Source: Rheum nobile
Taxonomy: Eukaryota; Streptophyta; Magnoliopsida; Caryophyllales; Polygonaceae
NCBI GenBank assembly: GCA_027886185.1
Contig: WOAB01000040.1
Coordinates: 9,796,001 to 9,860,000, forward strand
DNA: 64,000 nt
Direction of reading: 5' to 3'
The translations under genes were made by a program, and so were the position numbers. The notes beneath the pieces are model-generated. The model saw only the letters and a program-made list of their open reading frames with translations, searched no databases and was not told where the DNA came from. This document shows, one piece after another, positions 22,623 through 35,348 of this stretch (within the stretch, counting starts at the first letter, position 1; each line of letters starts with the position of its first letter).

Positions 22623-23256
22623 CACTCGATTCTACAAAGAGGGATTGAGTGCTTTTCTTGTGGTTTTCTAGCTAAGGAAGATTAGTTTGCTTCCAAGTTA
22701 AAGAAACTAGCTAGGCTTTCGCTCAAAGTCGATCGTTACTTTGTACGTATTACCCAAAGGAAAAGTAAGGGACGTTGTAACTTGCAAGAGGGGTCTTAGG
22801 GCAATCAATACAATTTCAGGATTAAGTAAATATTGTTGGTATTTTAGTAAAATCATTGTCATTTAGTGTGATCGGAATTCACACATTAGTATGAGAATTC
22901 ACTTTTTATAACACGGGTTGGGGCGTGTAGTGTATACGCTTGTGTAAGCAGACTTGTGTTTCAGAGGGAAACAAAAGGATTTGTAATTGTTCTCTCTTAA
23001 AGAGATGTCTTTATGGTTGGTTGATCTTTTAACACGCATATCATGTTGTTGATCTTTTAGCACGTGTTTGTAACTATTGTTGTAACCTACAACGTAACTG
23101 CCATAACAATTTTTAATCATCGTGTAATTGTTTTTGACCGTTGGCTCATAATCGTTCCCCTGTTGGGCATCGTCAGTAATTGATGGTAACTGACGTGACA
23201 ACTGTAATGGTAACCATTGGCAACTGCTCCATAATAACTGCCATAAGTTCGCTAAA

Positions 23257-24019
23257 CACTACTACAGAAAACCGTGCATAATCCAAGCGTTCCACCACAA
23301 ATAACCCGGATATGGTTAGGGTTAAAGGACAACATGATATTTTGTCTAGACCAAATAACCCGGACCCAAAATTCAAACGCCCGAGTTATTCAAATACGTG
23401 ATTTTTTCACATGGTTATAAGCCTGAGTTATTTGGGTCATATATATATCTCGGTTATATTAACATTCGGGTTATAAATAAATGACAAATAATCGTGTTAT
23501 TTTACAGAAGTATATATGGGACGTATTGCATCTGGTTTATAATGATTAGATAAAATAACTCGAGTGTTTACGGTCCAAGTTAATTGGTCCCGATGTATTC
23601 ACCAAAATTTGAAATCGAATACGTGTTTTAAGGGTCCAAGAATATATTGTTTGATTATACAAACTGATAATAATTACATTATATAACTTGATGATCCACA
23701 TGTTCGGGTTATACATATTTTATAATGCAAATCAACACCATTATCAATTTTAAGGACGTCAAAATACAATAAATTATTCTCATGAATATTAGAAAACATA
23801 ATATCTTGTATAAATTATCGGACAACATCACGAATTAAAACAATGTCATTTACCAAATCAATGTCATAACTACAAAGAACCATAATATCAACCATATTAG
23901 TGAATTTAGATATGTCACTGATTAAGCAACATTTTGTAACAGTCAATACTCCTTGTTTTTCACACCTAATCTTGATTTAGTTTTGACACCTCATCTTTGA
24001 TTCATAGTCTCTACTAGTG
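23257..24019. mobile_element. CACTA-like transposon remnant
   Basis: The left end reads CACTACTACAGAAAA and the right end CTCTACTAGTG, which resemble CACTA terminal repeats. The interior has many AATAACCCGG and CGGGTTAT words in both directions, like CACTA subterminal repeats. No 3-bp target duplication is evident and there is no transposase. The boundaries are tentative. Confidence 0.35.
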
Positions 24020-24070
24020 ATTATTGTAGTCCAAATCCAACACAATTCAAGAGAGATCATAATTTGAAAA

Positions 24071-25040
24071 TTGAAACACCCCCAAAAGAAAGCGGTCCCC
24101 CTCGCCCCCTTTCCTGCACTGAAATCTCCTCGCCCCCTCCACAAACAAAACCCTAAAACTATACTTCACCCCAAGCGTCGCCGCAAACTTATCATTCCTC
24201 CATATATCTCCATCCAAATCTCCATTATGCACAAGCTCTTTAAGAAAAAACCCCAGCCAAATCCATTGGACTCCCGGGAGGCATGATAATGGGGAAGCGA
24301 GATTCACCTTCAAAATCCAGCAGAGCTGCAAGCCTCGAAGACCTCAACCCATATCCCATAGAAGGTTCCAAGCGAGTTCATCTCGACAAAGAAGAAATTA
24401 TGGAGGAGCGAGACCACTGTCTCAAGCACCACCCCTAATGAAGATCTAGGGCTTCGACCCCCTCCATCCAGGAGACGCAAGAGACACTAGTGGCAAGGCA
24501 AGGCTATCTGGCGCAGATCTGAGTCCTTTGTGCGATTCAACGACAATAAACCCTTTTTACCACCGGAGGAGGAGACTCAAGTGATTCAAGGTTGCCAGAT
24601 GATGAAATCGCCTCTCAAAAGAAGACAATACAAGGAATGCATTCGAATCACCCTAACCCCTCTCCTTTTAAATCTATTCATTTGAAGGCTACCATCAACC
24701 TCTATAAACAGGCATTCTCCTTATCATATCCTATACTCGTACCTATTTAGATATCTCTGAATGTTTACCAATAGTCTGGCTTGACGGGCATAAAAATCAT
24801 TTTCTGGATGAGTTCAGAAGTAATCCTGAGGAAATGGAAAATAGAAAGATTTCCTCTGATGATACCCTTTGCTCGGACTCACCCAGCCAAGTTGTTCCAA
24901 TAACTAAGATTACCACACCAAAAACAATTGGGCTCACTCCCACTTCTAAAATCTCACCAACCAGAAATTCTAGCAACTATCAAAATACACCTACTACTAC
25001 AACTGAACCAGACAAATCTAGAAGATTACCCCTGCAGTAG
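24071..25040 (+). pseudogene. LINE ORF1 region relic
   Basis: Short basic and Pro-rich reading frames (24071-24286 and 24834-25040) lie where LINE ORF1, an RNA-binding protein, would be expected. Stops separate them. I cannot identify a DUF4283 or zinc-knuckle motif with certainty, so assignment rests on position and on the A-rich sense strand. The 25041-26232 interval between ORF1 and ORF2 has only short frames without recognisable content. Confidence 0.4.
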
Positions 25041-26232
25041 AGATGATAACAACACATACTGCACTAGCATATCTCTTGATCAAGCTAAAATAGACTCATA
25101 ACAGTATTATTGAGTGTCCAATACTGATATATATCAGCTCTAAAGATCACATCAGTAAATACCATCCAAACCCAATATACTTCACAACACGAGCCAAGAA
25201 TAGTAACATGCACATATGTCGATTGGATATTACCATTTGGATGTTGATTATCACTGCAGGTCTTGAAGAACAATACTACAATTACCAAGCTACCAAGCAA
25301 ATTTTGAAACGGACCAAGAGAACAAGCAAACAACAAGACAAGTGCAATAGGAGCCCAAGACAAAAGCACTCAGAATTACCAACTGGGAGCGGAATACAAC
25401 AACAAAACATCAAAGGCTCCCACTAAAACCAAGCTTGTATATCTGGGAAGTGTGGTGATGATGTGGTGTGACACACATATGTAATTTTTTGCACCATTTG
25501 TACCAACTTTATAAGCACACTCAGCTAAATTATAGCAGTTGTATAGGAAAAACAAAAACTAAACCCACAGGATCGAACCCCTATCACAAAAAACAACAAA
25601 CCATGGGAAGACCAACATATACCATGATGGGATAATAATAATGAGGCATAGGAAACATCTGGAAAATACCAAAAACAAAATGTACATGAATCTCATTTGA
25701 ACTGGCGATAAACCACTACCTAACAATAGGCATATGGAAACGAATGCCCAACATCCATAACCCAACAATAAACTGCTTCACCAATTACAAAATGAGAAAT
25801 GCCAATGCAAAGTTATACATTAGATCGAAAAAGGTGTATGAACAATCATAAACGAATTAAAGTTAAGGCAACAACGAATCAACATTTTGACTCAAAAAGG
25901 CCCTATCAGGAACCAAATATCACCATCCAGAATGATCTAAACCACAACACAAAGCAATTATACTACATCATAATAAGAGCAATGAAAAACCTAAGTCAGT
26001 ACCCCATATGGAATTAATGGGAAGAAGAAACAAAGAAGGCAAGCCACACAACACTATTATCATCCATATCCACCAATATGGCATGAGCAACGCGAATAGA
26101 AACTAAAATGAATCAATTCAGCTGGAAAATAAAATAACAAAACACACCCCTCAATTTGTTGAAAATGATGTCGAGAGCCCGTGAATTAGCACAAATATAG
26201 CTAATTACCCACCCCAAAACGGTTATCAATGA

Positions 26233-27100
26233 AGATAAGCCTATGGAATGTTAGAGGTATGGACCGGAAAAATGTCTAGACTTACATAGACACCTTATGT
26301 AAAATCAACTATATCCAAATAATGACACTAGTAGAAACAAAAACAAATAAAATTTCATGCGAAAAAATGGGAAAAAACTGGTTTTGACAATATCGTTGTC
26401 TCACCAGCAATAGGCCTGCTGGAGGAGTCATTGTACTATGGAAAGACCACCAACTAAAAATCGAAACTCTCCAATTACACAAATCGAACAACAATTCATA
26501 AGCTTCGAATTCAAGGATTTTAACAACCTTAAAGAAAGTATGATCATATTCGCGTACGCACCCCCACAAGAAAAAGATAAACTAGAATTTTGGGCCAAAC
26601 TCCAAAATTATATCACAACGATCAACAAACCATGCATACTAATAGGATACCTAAACGAGATCTAACACTCACAAGAGAAATTAGGAGGTAACATCCCAAC
26701 CCCAAATAAATTCACTACACTAAACAATTTCAAAACACATGCGACCTCCTAGATATTCCAACTACATGAAACCCATTTACCTTGTGAAAGTCAAGAAATT
26801 CACAAGACAATATTCTAGAGAAACTAGATAGAGTTCTGGTGAATGGCCAAATCCTACAATGGTACCCCAACCTAATTACACATAACCACACCTTCACATC
26901 TTCTGACCATTGCCCCATATCACTTGATATCTAGAATTCTATCAATAGAATTACATAACCTTTCAAATTTGAAATGATGTGGACTAAAAGAAATGATCTA
27001 ACGAATTTAGTTAAACAAACATGGAGAAACAACTTCCAAGGTACTCATATGTACGCACTTAAAAGACACAACTACTAAAAACAAAAATAAAAGAGTGGAA
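26233..27100 (+). pseudogene. LINE ORF2 endonuclease relic
   Basis: It starts MKISLWNVRGMDRK, the usual opening of a plant LINE apurinic-type endonuclease. Then come TLVETKT with the catalytic Glu region, PAGGVIVLW, FAYAPPQEKDKLEFW, and GYLNEI, where the family has GDLNEI. SSDHCPIS with the conserved SDH is near 26900. Stops and frameshifts are frequent. The enzyme would nick target DNA to prime reverse transcription; this copy is inactive. Confidence 0.75.
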
Positions 27101-28104
27101 TAAGACCAGATTTGGTAACATTTTTTAACAACTTAAGAAAATAGAAAAAGACCTACTAATAATACAAAAGACTTTGATCACCAACCCAAACCAAGCAAAC
27201 TTGGCAAAACAAAAAAACTTAACCAAAAAGAAAGAATGTCTTCTTTCCTTCCAGCAAAAATATTGGGGGCAGAGAGTGAAACACAAACATATCACCTCAA
27301 CAGATACCAATAGTAAGTACTTCCACCGAATCGCTATTGGCAAAAGGAATAGGAAAATCATTAAACAAATAAAAACCATGGAAGGTACACTCATCATCGG
27401 ACAAGAGAATGTCAAAAAGGAAATACAAAAAAGACTTTGAAAGGAGATTTAAAAAACAACACATAAACCAGAGAAAGGTTCCAGAAACACTGAATGTAAT
27501 ACAACCAGAAGTAACCCAGGAGGGTAATGACCATCTGACTAAACCAGTAACAAATGACGAAATAAAAAAAGCTCTAGAAAATATCAAAGAAGATAAATCA
27601 CTAGGCCCAGATGGAATGCCATCCAGATTTTATATAAAATATTAGGAGATCATAAGCCTAGATATAATGAAAGCAGTAAAAAATTTCTTCCACACAGGAA
27701 AACTACTTATGTAAATTAACCATACCTTTATAACACTCATTCTCAAATGCGATAACCCAAGCTCAACTAACCACTATAGGCCTATTAGCCTATGCAATAC
27801 AATCTATAAAATCATATCAAAAATCCTTACGGAAAGACTCAAAACCATAATACCTAAACTAATACACCCTCTCCAAGGAGCATTCGCTCAACAATGAAGT
27901 ATCCAAGATAATGTACTTATAGCCCATGAAAATTTCCACTCTTTCTGTGCCAAAAATGGGAAAGAAGGGTGAGTGGCGCTAAAACTTGACATGGAAAAAA
28001 CATATGACAAGGTTGACTGAGAGTTCCTACAACAAACTCTCCAAATATTTTGGTTTCTACACTAAATTCACAAACTGGATCAAGGAATGTACCCAAACGG
28101 TATC
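27101..28104 (+). pseudogene. LINE reverse transcriptase, first part
   Basis: From 27409 the sequence reads as the linker and fingers of a plant LINE RT: TNDEIKKALENIKEDKSLGPDGMPSRF, then HYRPISLCNTIYKIISKIL, then LHPLQGAFA-like and LDMEKTYDKVD (about 27990), all with scattered stops. It ends at the target site GTATC (28100-28104) of the nested solo LTR. The protein resumes at 29441. Confidence 0.8.
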
Positions 28105-29435
28105 TGACGTGGCCTAAGGTCGTTATGCCAAATCAAAGTAAACCTCAACTTCCAAACTAGTATAGCAAGCAAGCAAGGGTCGAAATCCCAAGAGAATCAC
28201 AAGCGTCTATATTCCTGTCACAAATTGAATACCAATCGAACAATAGTAACAAAGGTTTTTTTTTGAGGTTTTAATCAAGTAGAAAATAAAACAGAATAAA
28301 TAGTATGCAATCAAATGTGAGAAAACACTTAGCTAGACAGTTTCCACTTAAGTTTTGGTTGGTTGATCCTAGATTACTTGCAATTCCTTCCTATGATTAT
28401 TCCTGTCCCGATCTTGTATAGATTAATAAGGAAACCATCCCTAAGAACCCTTACCAATGAATAACCCTAGCACCACTAGTGATTCAACCCAAAGGCAGCA
28501 ATGAACATAAGAATTAACCAGGATATACATAACACCTCAACCAGAAGCATTCAACATGTAATCAAATCTCTACATAGATAAAATCCACCAAAGCAAATAA
28601 AACCTATGCTTGCCACTCTAGACCAGGACGTTAGCCCAACAGTTTCCTAGTCATAGCAATATGAGTAACAATCAATAAACCTAGATGGCCTGTCTAGACA
28701 AATCAATAATTATTCAATGATATTCTGCTTAAGAGAAGAGATATAGATCAATAGGAATTAAGAAAGGGAACATAACCTCACAACCAATAATCAAAACTTA
28801 AGCTTCCATTGCCAGACTAAGCAAAAGTGCTTAGCCTTCCATAGTCTTGAGAAAAACAACGATGATGTAAAACTAAAACCTGATATGAGTGTCTCTCTAG
28901 AATGATCTCTCTTCCTAGGTTAAATAGAAAAGAGAACTAATATGGGCCTAACAAGTTCCTAAGCCCATTAAGAAAAGAAACGAAATAAAATGGAAAAATA
29001 AGAAAAGAAATTAGAAAAGATAGACTCGGGAAAAGTCAGAACTTCCAGCGTCGACGACCCGCGATCGCGAGCCATTTATCGCGATCGCGGCTTCTTGTGG
29101 CTCCGCGCTCTTCACATTCCTATGCGCCTGCGGAAAACTCTCGACTTGCCCGAGGAACCGCGATCGCGGCACCCTTGCCCGCGGTCGCGGTTAATGCTCG
29201 GCCTTCACTCCTTGGCTTCGCCTCCTAACCTCTCGTCTTTACTTCCTTGGCGTCTTCTTTTGGTGGCTTCCTTCCTCAGTGTCTCCTATGATATCCAAAA
29301 TAGCTCATACAACTCCAAAAACACCAGACTTTGCCCCCAAACGCCATGCACAAGAATGTGTCTAAATCTACCCGAATGGCACCAATAAAACCCTCTAATA
29401 ACTCTTAGTTAAGCCCTACAAAGTAGTGCTTATCA
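28105..29435 (-). mobile_element. Solo LTR of an Athila-like element, minus strand
   Basis: On the minus strand it begins TGATAAGCACTACTTTGTAG and ends GGCCACGTCA. It is 1,331 bp and flanked by a perfect GTATC duplication (28100-28104 and 29436-29440). No internal region remains, so it is a solo LTR produced by LTR-LTR recombination. Its start matches the LTRs at 5238 and 45077, but its GC-rich modules (29058-29190) are of type B. Confidence 0.9.
29058..29190. repeat. Type B GC-rich palindromes in the 28105-29435 solo LTR
   Basis: The units are CCGCGATCGCGA, TCGCGATCGCGG, CCGCGATCGCGG and CCGCGGTCGCGG. They start about 245 bp from the LTR start, the same relative place as the type A modules in element 1. 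The core CGCGATCGCG is a perfect palindrome. Confidence 0.85.
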
Positions 29436-29440
29436 GTATC

Positions 29441-30254
29441 CTTTTCTGTCCTTGTCAATAACGGACCCATAAAACAATTCTTTCCCAAGAGGGGTCTTAG
29501 ACAAGGCGACCCCCTATCCCACTTCCTATTTATCCTAGGAGCAGAAATCCTCTCGAGAAAACTACAAAATGCAGCGTCAGACCCAACTAACCCCATAGGA
29601 ATCAAAATCAACAGAGGAGGTACAAAAATCCCCTTTCTAGCTTTTGTTGATGACATTATCATCTTCTCATCCACAAAACTAGCAGTTTGCTCCAAAATAA
29701 AGAAATTCATTAATGACTATTGTGAAGTATCAGGTCAACTAGTCAACTTTTATAAATCAGCATTCCAGGTAACAAAAAATACCAACCAGACAAACATATC
29801 ACAAATCTAGCAAATTTTTTATGTGGTACCATCAACTGGCCTAGATAAGTACCTCAGATGCCCTATTATTAATGAAAGAGTAACGAACTCCACCTTCCAA
29901 CCGCTCCTAGAAAAAAATGCGAACCAACTCACCAAATGGAAGGCAAACACATTGCCACAAGAGGGCAGGAAAGTTTTAATTAAAGCAACACTTTCGGCCC
30001 AACCAAGCTACATTATGCAAAATTTTACACTACCGGCCAACACCCACACAAAAATAGACAAAATTAATCGTCAATTTTTCTGGAACAATGATAACAACCG
30101 CAAGCCTCTCATTGGATGGAACGAGATTTGCAAGCCAATGAGCAAAGGAGGGCTAGGAATCAGAAAAAGTGAAGACATGAACAAAACACTCCAAATGAAA
30201 CTAATCTGGAAATTACTCGCCGAGCCTACCAACATATGGGTTAAGATCATATAG
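29441..30254 (+). pseudogene. LINE reverse transcriptase, second part
   Basis: The LINE RT resumes after the solo LTR with RGLRQGDPLSHFLFILGAE, then FLAFVDDIIIFS (catalytic Asp pair at about 29650), then VSGQLVNFYKS. A stop near 29809 is followed by an open stretch (29823-30254) with YLRCPII, LTKWKANTLPQEGRKVLIKATLSAQPSYIMQ and a GGLGIRKSEDMNK motif, which are typical of plant LINE thumb regions. Confidence 0.85.
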
Positions 30255-31111
30255 GAAAAATACTCTAACTGCTCCTGGCATTGAAGTAACCTTACCAAAC
30301 TTATACCAGATTTCAAAAAAGGCCTCCAATAGGAAATAGGAAATGATAAAATTATTAAATTTGGCAGGATAACTGGCTCCCAATAGGAACACTAACCAAC
30401 TTTGCAAAAGATATAAATCTTATAAATAAACTAGAAACATTAGACCAATATATAAATCATGACAAATCCCGGAAAATAGATGAACTCCAAAAACATTTTG
30501 ATCATGATACTACCACAATTATAGCCAGCAAAACCATCCCTAATAATGCAATTGAAGATAGGCTCTATTGGAAACACAACCGAAATGGATGGTTTTCTAC
30601 CAAAAGTCCAGTCAATATGATTTGTGAAAATAAAGGACTAAGTGACTCCAACATAAACTGGATTTGGAAACTCGATATACCCGCCAAAGTAAAACACTTC
30701 ATATGGAAGGTAAGCAAAAACGGAATACCAACTAAAGAGAAAATTTATGAAAGACACATCCTTGTCCCCCTAGAATGCATCATGTGCAACCACACAGTGG
30801 AAAATCTAACACACATATTATTCAAATGCCCCCACACCCAACAAGCACTTCGAAACATTGACCCACAAATACAACAACTAATCAACAACATGGATATAGA
30901 CAATAAAAATGCTACACAACTACTAAACGAAGTAAATGACAAATCCAATATGAAAATAATGGAAATACTATCCATATGCTGGTGGAGCATCTGGTACCAA
31001 AGAAACTTAAAAACCTTTGAAGACCAAAACAAGAACACAATGGTGGTTTGGATGAGCTTAAATGAAGATATATTGAAGAGAGAAGGAACCACCCAAGAAG
31101 ACGAAGAATAG
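30255..31111 (+). pseudogene. LINE ORF2 C-terminus (zf-RVT type)
   Basis: After stops near 30252 and 30284 the frame at 30617-31111 is open. It encodes a zf-RVT-like region: WIWKLDIPAKVKHFIWKV, GIPTKEKI, ECIMC...H, THILFKCPH and WWSIWYQRNLKTFE. The last ~25 codons (from about 31037) resemble the LTR of element 2 rather than a LINE (see 31037-32246), so the natural LINE end is probably upstream and the stop at 31109-31111 lies in LTR-derived DNA. Confidence 0.7.
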
Positions 31112-32246
31112 ACCAAATTGGGTCTATAGAAGAAATCCGCGACCGCGGGCGAGCATGGGTTGATCGCGGAAAAGTCGAAGAAAGTCGAGAGCAAAATGGA
31201 GATTTCCGCGACCGCGGAAATTCATCCGCGATCGCGGAAATATGCATCAGCGAAGCGAATAGGAAAGGAATTTTCCGCGATCGCGGAATTTCATCCGCGA
31301 TCGTAGAAATGCACAGCAGCGAGCCGCGCGGGACTTCTCCGATGATATTTTATTTTACTTTTCCGTTTTTCTTTTAATTTCTTTATTTCGTTTATTTCGT
31401 TTTTAGATTATGGTTGTGATCTTTGGTTTTAGGTTTTGGTTATTTAAACCTAGTTCCATAGCCTCCATTCATCATCGAGACTATTATTCAGTTTTCCATT
31501 CAGTATTGTTTTCCCTTTGAGTTATGAAGAACTAAGCACCCTTTGCTTAGTCCGACAATTGAAGCCTTCATTTGATTCATGATTGTGAGGTTATAACTCT
31601 ATCTCCTATTCCTTTGGATTATATCTTTTCTCTTGAGCTTATTCCAATTGATTCTTATTGATTTCGCTTGTTGGACGCAACTAGTTGTTATTGGTAATTG
31701 TCTATTGCTAGGGTTTGGATATTTTGAGTTGAAATCCCTTATCTTGTGTAGCAACCATGATATTCTAGGACTAGTTGGACTAGTTTATTGTGAAAGAGAA
31801 TTGATTATGTGCTAAATGCTGCGAAACATCGGTGTTTATGTATCCTGGTTAATTCATATGCTCTATGCTGCTGTTGTTCTAAATCTTGATAGTTTCTCGT
31901 GCGTTCAATAGTAAGGGTTGCCAGGCCGAGTTGGACTGGTGACTATTTCAGAATAGGGACAGGAATAATCAAAGGAAGGAATAGAGATAACCTAGGATCA
32001 ATCAATCAAATGAATAGTGGATATTTGTTTGGCTAAGTGTTTTTCCCTAATTGATTATAACTCTTTTCTTTGTTTGTTTTGTTTACTTGTTTGATCACAA
32101 TCAACCTAAAAACCCCCCTTGTTACTATTGCATGCGAACTTACATAAAGATTGACAACTCCTCCCTGTGGGATTCGACCCTTACTTGCCTATTCTACTGA
32201 ATTAGGTTTGTTAGGATTATTTTGTTTAGACGCCTCAACAACGTCT
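31037..32246 (+). repeat. 5'-truncated Athila-like LTR fragment
   Basis: From TGGTGGTTTGGATGAGC onward this aligns with the LTR of element 2 (39660 onward). It includes a shared AAGAAGACGAAGAA word, type B GC modules (31137-31308), the T-rich block, GAAGAACTAAGCACCC, GGGATTCGACCC near 32170 and an end at about 32246 (CTATCA). The first ~120 bp of the LTR are missing where it meets the LINE. On the right it abuts the truncated chromovirus-like LTR. Confidence 0.7.
31137..31308. repeat. Type B GC-rich palindromes in the 31037-32246 LTR fragment
   Basis: CCGCGACCGCGG (twice), TCCGCGATCGCGGA and TTTTCCGCGATCGCGGAA occur with CATCCGCGATCG spacers. The pairing TTCCGCG..CGCGGAA...CATCCGCGATCG is the same as in the chromovirus-like LTRs at 32350 and 38874. 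Confidence 0.85.
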
Positions 32247-33073
32247 ATCAAAACCCTAGGTTAGATACAATACGAGCGAAACGGTACAAACGAAAACGAT
32301 ACGAATTGAAAAGAACGAAAGCCTGAGTCGTGACCGAGGCTGTCCAAGCCACGATCGCGCTTGCCAGGGCAAGCCGTGGTCGTGGTTTGGACTTCTGCGG
32401 TCGCGGAATTTTGTGCAGCTTCCGCGGTCGCGGAATTCATCCCCGCGATCGCGGATCCCTCCTTCCGACGCGACTCAAAATCGAATCGAGGCTCACCGAC
32501 GACGAAGACGACGATGCTAGCCTCTCCTCCTCGCAATGCCACCACCTCCAGCTTCCAAGCGCACCACGGCGACCACCAAAACTCCGGCGAACACTTCGAC
32601 GAGGCATAAATTCCGGCGAAGTTGAAAACGAGAGAAAGAGAGCGAGATCGAGAGTTGTGGATGATGAATTCCAGAGCCTCCACCTCCTTTTATAGAACAA
32701 AAGGGAGCCCAACGCCGAGAAGACGGAGCGATCGATATCCCCCCGGCGTAACGGCGGCATCCGAACCGGCGAAACGCGAGAGTTCTGGAAGAAGACGACG
32801 AACATGTTTCCGTGGTCGCGGAAACACTTCTGCGGTCGCGGAAATGCCGCAATCGCGTCTGTGGCCTCTGGTCACGGTTTCACTCGCGGATTTAAGCTAG
32901 AATTAAATCTTAGTATCCATAAAAATATTCTAAGACCTTAAAATACCTCAAACGTATATTATAACGTTCAAAAGATTATTACAGAGATTCCAAATACGCT
33001 CAACGCGTCTTACTTACAGAACGAGGGTTGGGAAATTACCCAAATACCCTTACTGAAATTGAGGGTTATTACA
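32247..33073 (-). repeat. Truncated 3' LTR of the chromovirus-like element
   Basis: It matches 38776-39540 plus 47601-47643 closely. Both run from the AAACCCTAGGTTAGATAC block (plus strand) to GAGGGTTATTACA, the inverse of the LTR start. About 1.4 kb of the LTR's other end (equivalent to 37377-38775) is absent, replaced by the LTR fragment ending at 32246. Confidence 0.8.
32350..32857. repeat. Type B GC-rich palindromes in the chromovirus-like 3' LTR
   Basis: A main cluster at 32350-32453 contains CTGCGGTCGCGGAA, TTCCGCGGTCGCGGAATTC and CCCGCGATCGCGGA. A second cluster at 32808-32857 contains TTTCCGTGGTCGCGGAAA and CTGCGGTCGCGGAAA. These are near-identical to modules in the Athila-like LTRs at 31137 and 39765, although the LTRs are otherwise unrelated. 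Confidence 0.8.
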
Positions 33074-35348
33074 TTACTACCCCCTTAAAAGAAGTTTTGA
33101 CTCCGAAACTTGGCCGATAACAGCTCAGAGAAACGACCTTATTTTAAGTTACCCAACCTTATAAGTTTAACCATCCCTAACCCATTTAACACTTTGTAAA
33201 TTGGTTCAAGCAATTCTAAGTTAAATTTATAAGTTGGTTCAACTTACAGTTAATGTAAGGTTAACCATAGTTTAGATCCTTCACAACTTAAGGGAATTTT
33301 ATAACTGTGTATATCACCGAATATACATGTTACCATATTACCCTTATGGCAACCTGAGGGTTATTACATTACTACCCCCTTAAAAATAGTTTTGACCCCG
33401 AAACTAACATCACTAAGGTAGAGGAACCGGCTTCACCACTAACCTTACTACCTGAACTTAATATCCTTAATCATTTCTTCCTTGAAATTGCTCCTAGGAA
33501 AACGATCCATCTCCTTAAGCATACCACTATCTCGCATATCTTATCTCCATGTGCTACACTTGTAATAACTCGTGACTACATCAAAAAAGTCATCATTATG
33601 TTATGATAATAGTCTCCAAAATCCTCGCAATAGACTTGTTATACCTTAAGCATGAGAACATACATTTCTCTTTCAACTTTTCTCTTTATAACCACTCTCA
33701 CAGTACATACCTTATCTTCCTTAAATCGATATTCTTAAATAAATTGGTCTTTGCAACCTATAACACCGAAGTTGAACTATATATTTGATCATGATTCCAC
33801 TTACTACATACTGCCTTCATTCCTTACCTTCGTTAGGATCGATATGATCATCCACACTATTATGATTGCCTTACTCAGGGTATCCATTATAAGCTCCAAT
33901 ATAATCTCGCTATTATGCCATATTCCTCATAAAGACCTTGATATCCTCACGTAGAAGGATACAATATTTCCCTACTAACTTCCTTTCAATGACTAGATCC
34001 TCAAGGTACATCCATAAGAACTCACTTATACCTCGAATGTAGTACCTCCAATCGTCATAATATCTTACTCTTTTACATAAGCACCTTATCTATCTCATTG
34101 GTTACCTGAATTAAATTTGGCCCTTGTACCATATCTTAACCCAAGATATTTCCGCATATGATCCCTTAATTTTCCACCATTAATCACACCACATCCTATG
34201 TCTGTTTATCCCAACATGATTTAATAATCCATTCCACAAGATTATACCCTCGTTTTACCCAAACGTGTGATACAATCACCTTAATAGACGTAGGTCACTT
34301 TTTCCTCAAGTCCAGTTGACAACATCCACATACTTACTTTATGCCACACTATTGATCTTCATATATCATAACAAACTTTTACCGGTTGAGTTTGTTATTC
34401 ACCCATAAATCCTTGAACAACCAGTTGTCCTCACACGATTTATTATCCCAAGTCAAGCATCCTTTTGCTTTACTGATATTTACTATTTTACCCAAGACTT
34501 AATCACCTTAACACTTCTCGTATTATCTTCTCATTATATCATTTCCTTAAGAATACCTCACTACAAAACCTCAAATAGGTCTTCCAAAACAAATCTTATG
34601 ATTTCGCACACGTAACTTTCCCAAAAGCTTCCAACACTAGTCCCATAGTGGACGCACTCATTTATAACCTCATCAACATAACTCTTGGGTTCTAAAGTTT
34701 AACTCAAGATTGTATTAGGGTACAATCATCTTAGAGAAAATGACTTCGTATGAAATATCTCTCTTATACTTTTATTTACTTAAATGTATAACTTATACAA
34801 CTCACCCCATCTAATGCTCAGAGTATACACGTGAGGAACAACCTCAAACACCACAAAGCATTACTACATACACCCAAATCCTTTAAATTAAGGAATTTTG
34901 GTAAAACTCAACTTACGTGATAACGCTCGTCAGCTCAACTAAGGAAGTAATTAATGTCATACCAATGTGACCTTACTCCAAAAATAAAGAGAGATTCCTA
35001 AGAATGGATCTAGGAATTAAGTAATAGTGTCGACCCTAGTGTTAACCACGTAAGGGACGAACACCTAGGTTCCACACGTTACCCCTCCTTTATGAGTCCA
35101 AACAGTCTTTATCAACTCGTGACATGTACTACATTTGGCACTCCAGGGTTCTCGTATGAACAAACAACTTGCAATAGTAACGAATTTAGTAATTTCTGGA
35201 ACAAGGAAACACTTCTTTATTATTCGAAACATTACACTAAAACAACTGACAGAAAGTCGAACAGACATATTACTAAACTATGGAGATTATCGACACAAGT
35301 CGTCGCTCCTTATTCTTAAAAAGGCTTAACAAAAGTACAACTACTCGT
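33074..35348 (-). other. Non-coding internal region of the chromovirus-like element
   Basis: On the minus strand this should hold pol, but no protease, RT or integrase motif is seen in any frame and no ORF exceeds about 70 codons. A purine tract (TAAGGGGGTAGTAATG on the minus strand) abuts the 3' LTR at 33074. A second copy of the tract plus the LTR start lies at 33352-33400. The rest is C/T/A-rich with few G on the plus strand. It resembles large retrotransposon derivatives with non-coding interiors. Confidence 0.5.

Larger units (their letters stand above)
24050..31036 (+). mobile_element. Degenerate plant L1-type LINE
   Basis: The sense strand is A-rich and encodes relics of ORF1 (around 24071-25040) and of ORF2: endonuclease (26233 onward), reverse transcriptase (27409-28104 and 29441-30254) and a zf-RVT-type C-terminus. 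Many stops and frameshifts show it is dead. A solo LTR (28105-29435) splits the RT. No poly(A) tail follows. Instead the 3' end passes directly into LTR-derived sequence near 31037. Confidence 0.8.

Noticed and set aside
32261..32900. Arg/Ser-rich frames in the chromovirus-like LTR (also 38692-39560)
   Set aside because: They are present in both LTR copies but shift with module changes. The LTR position and palindromic repeats explain them.
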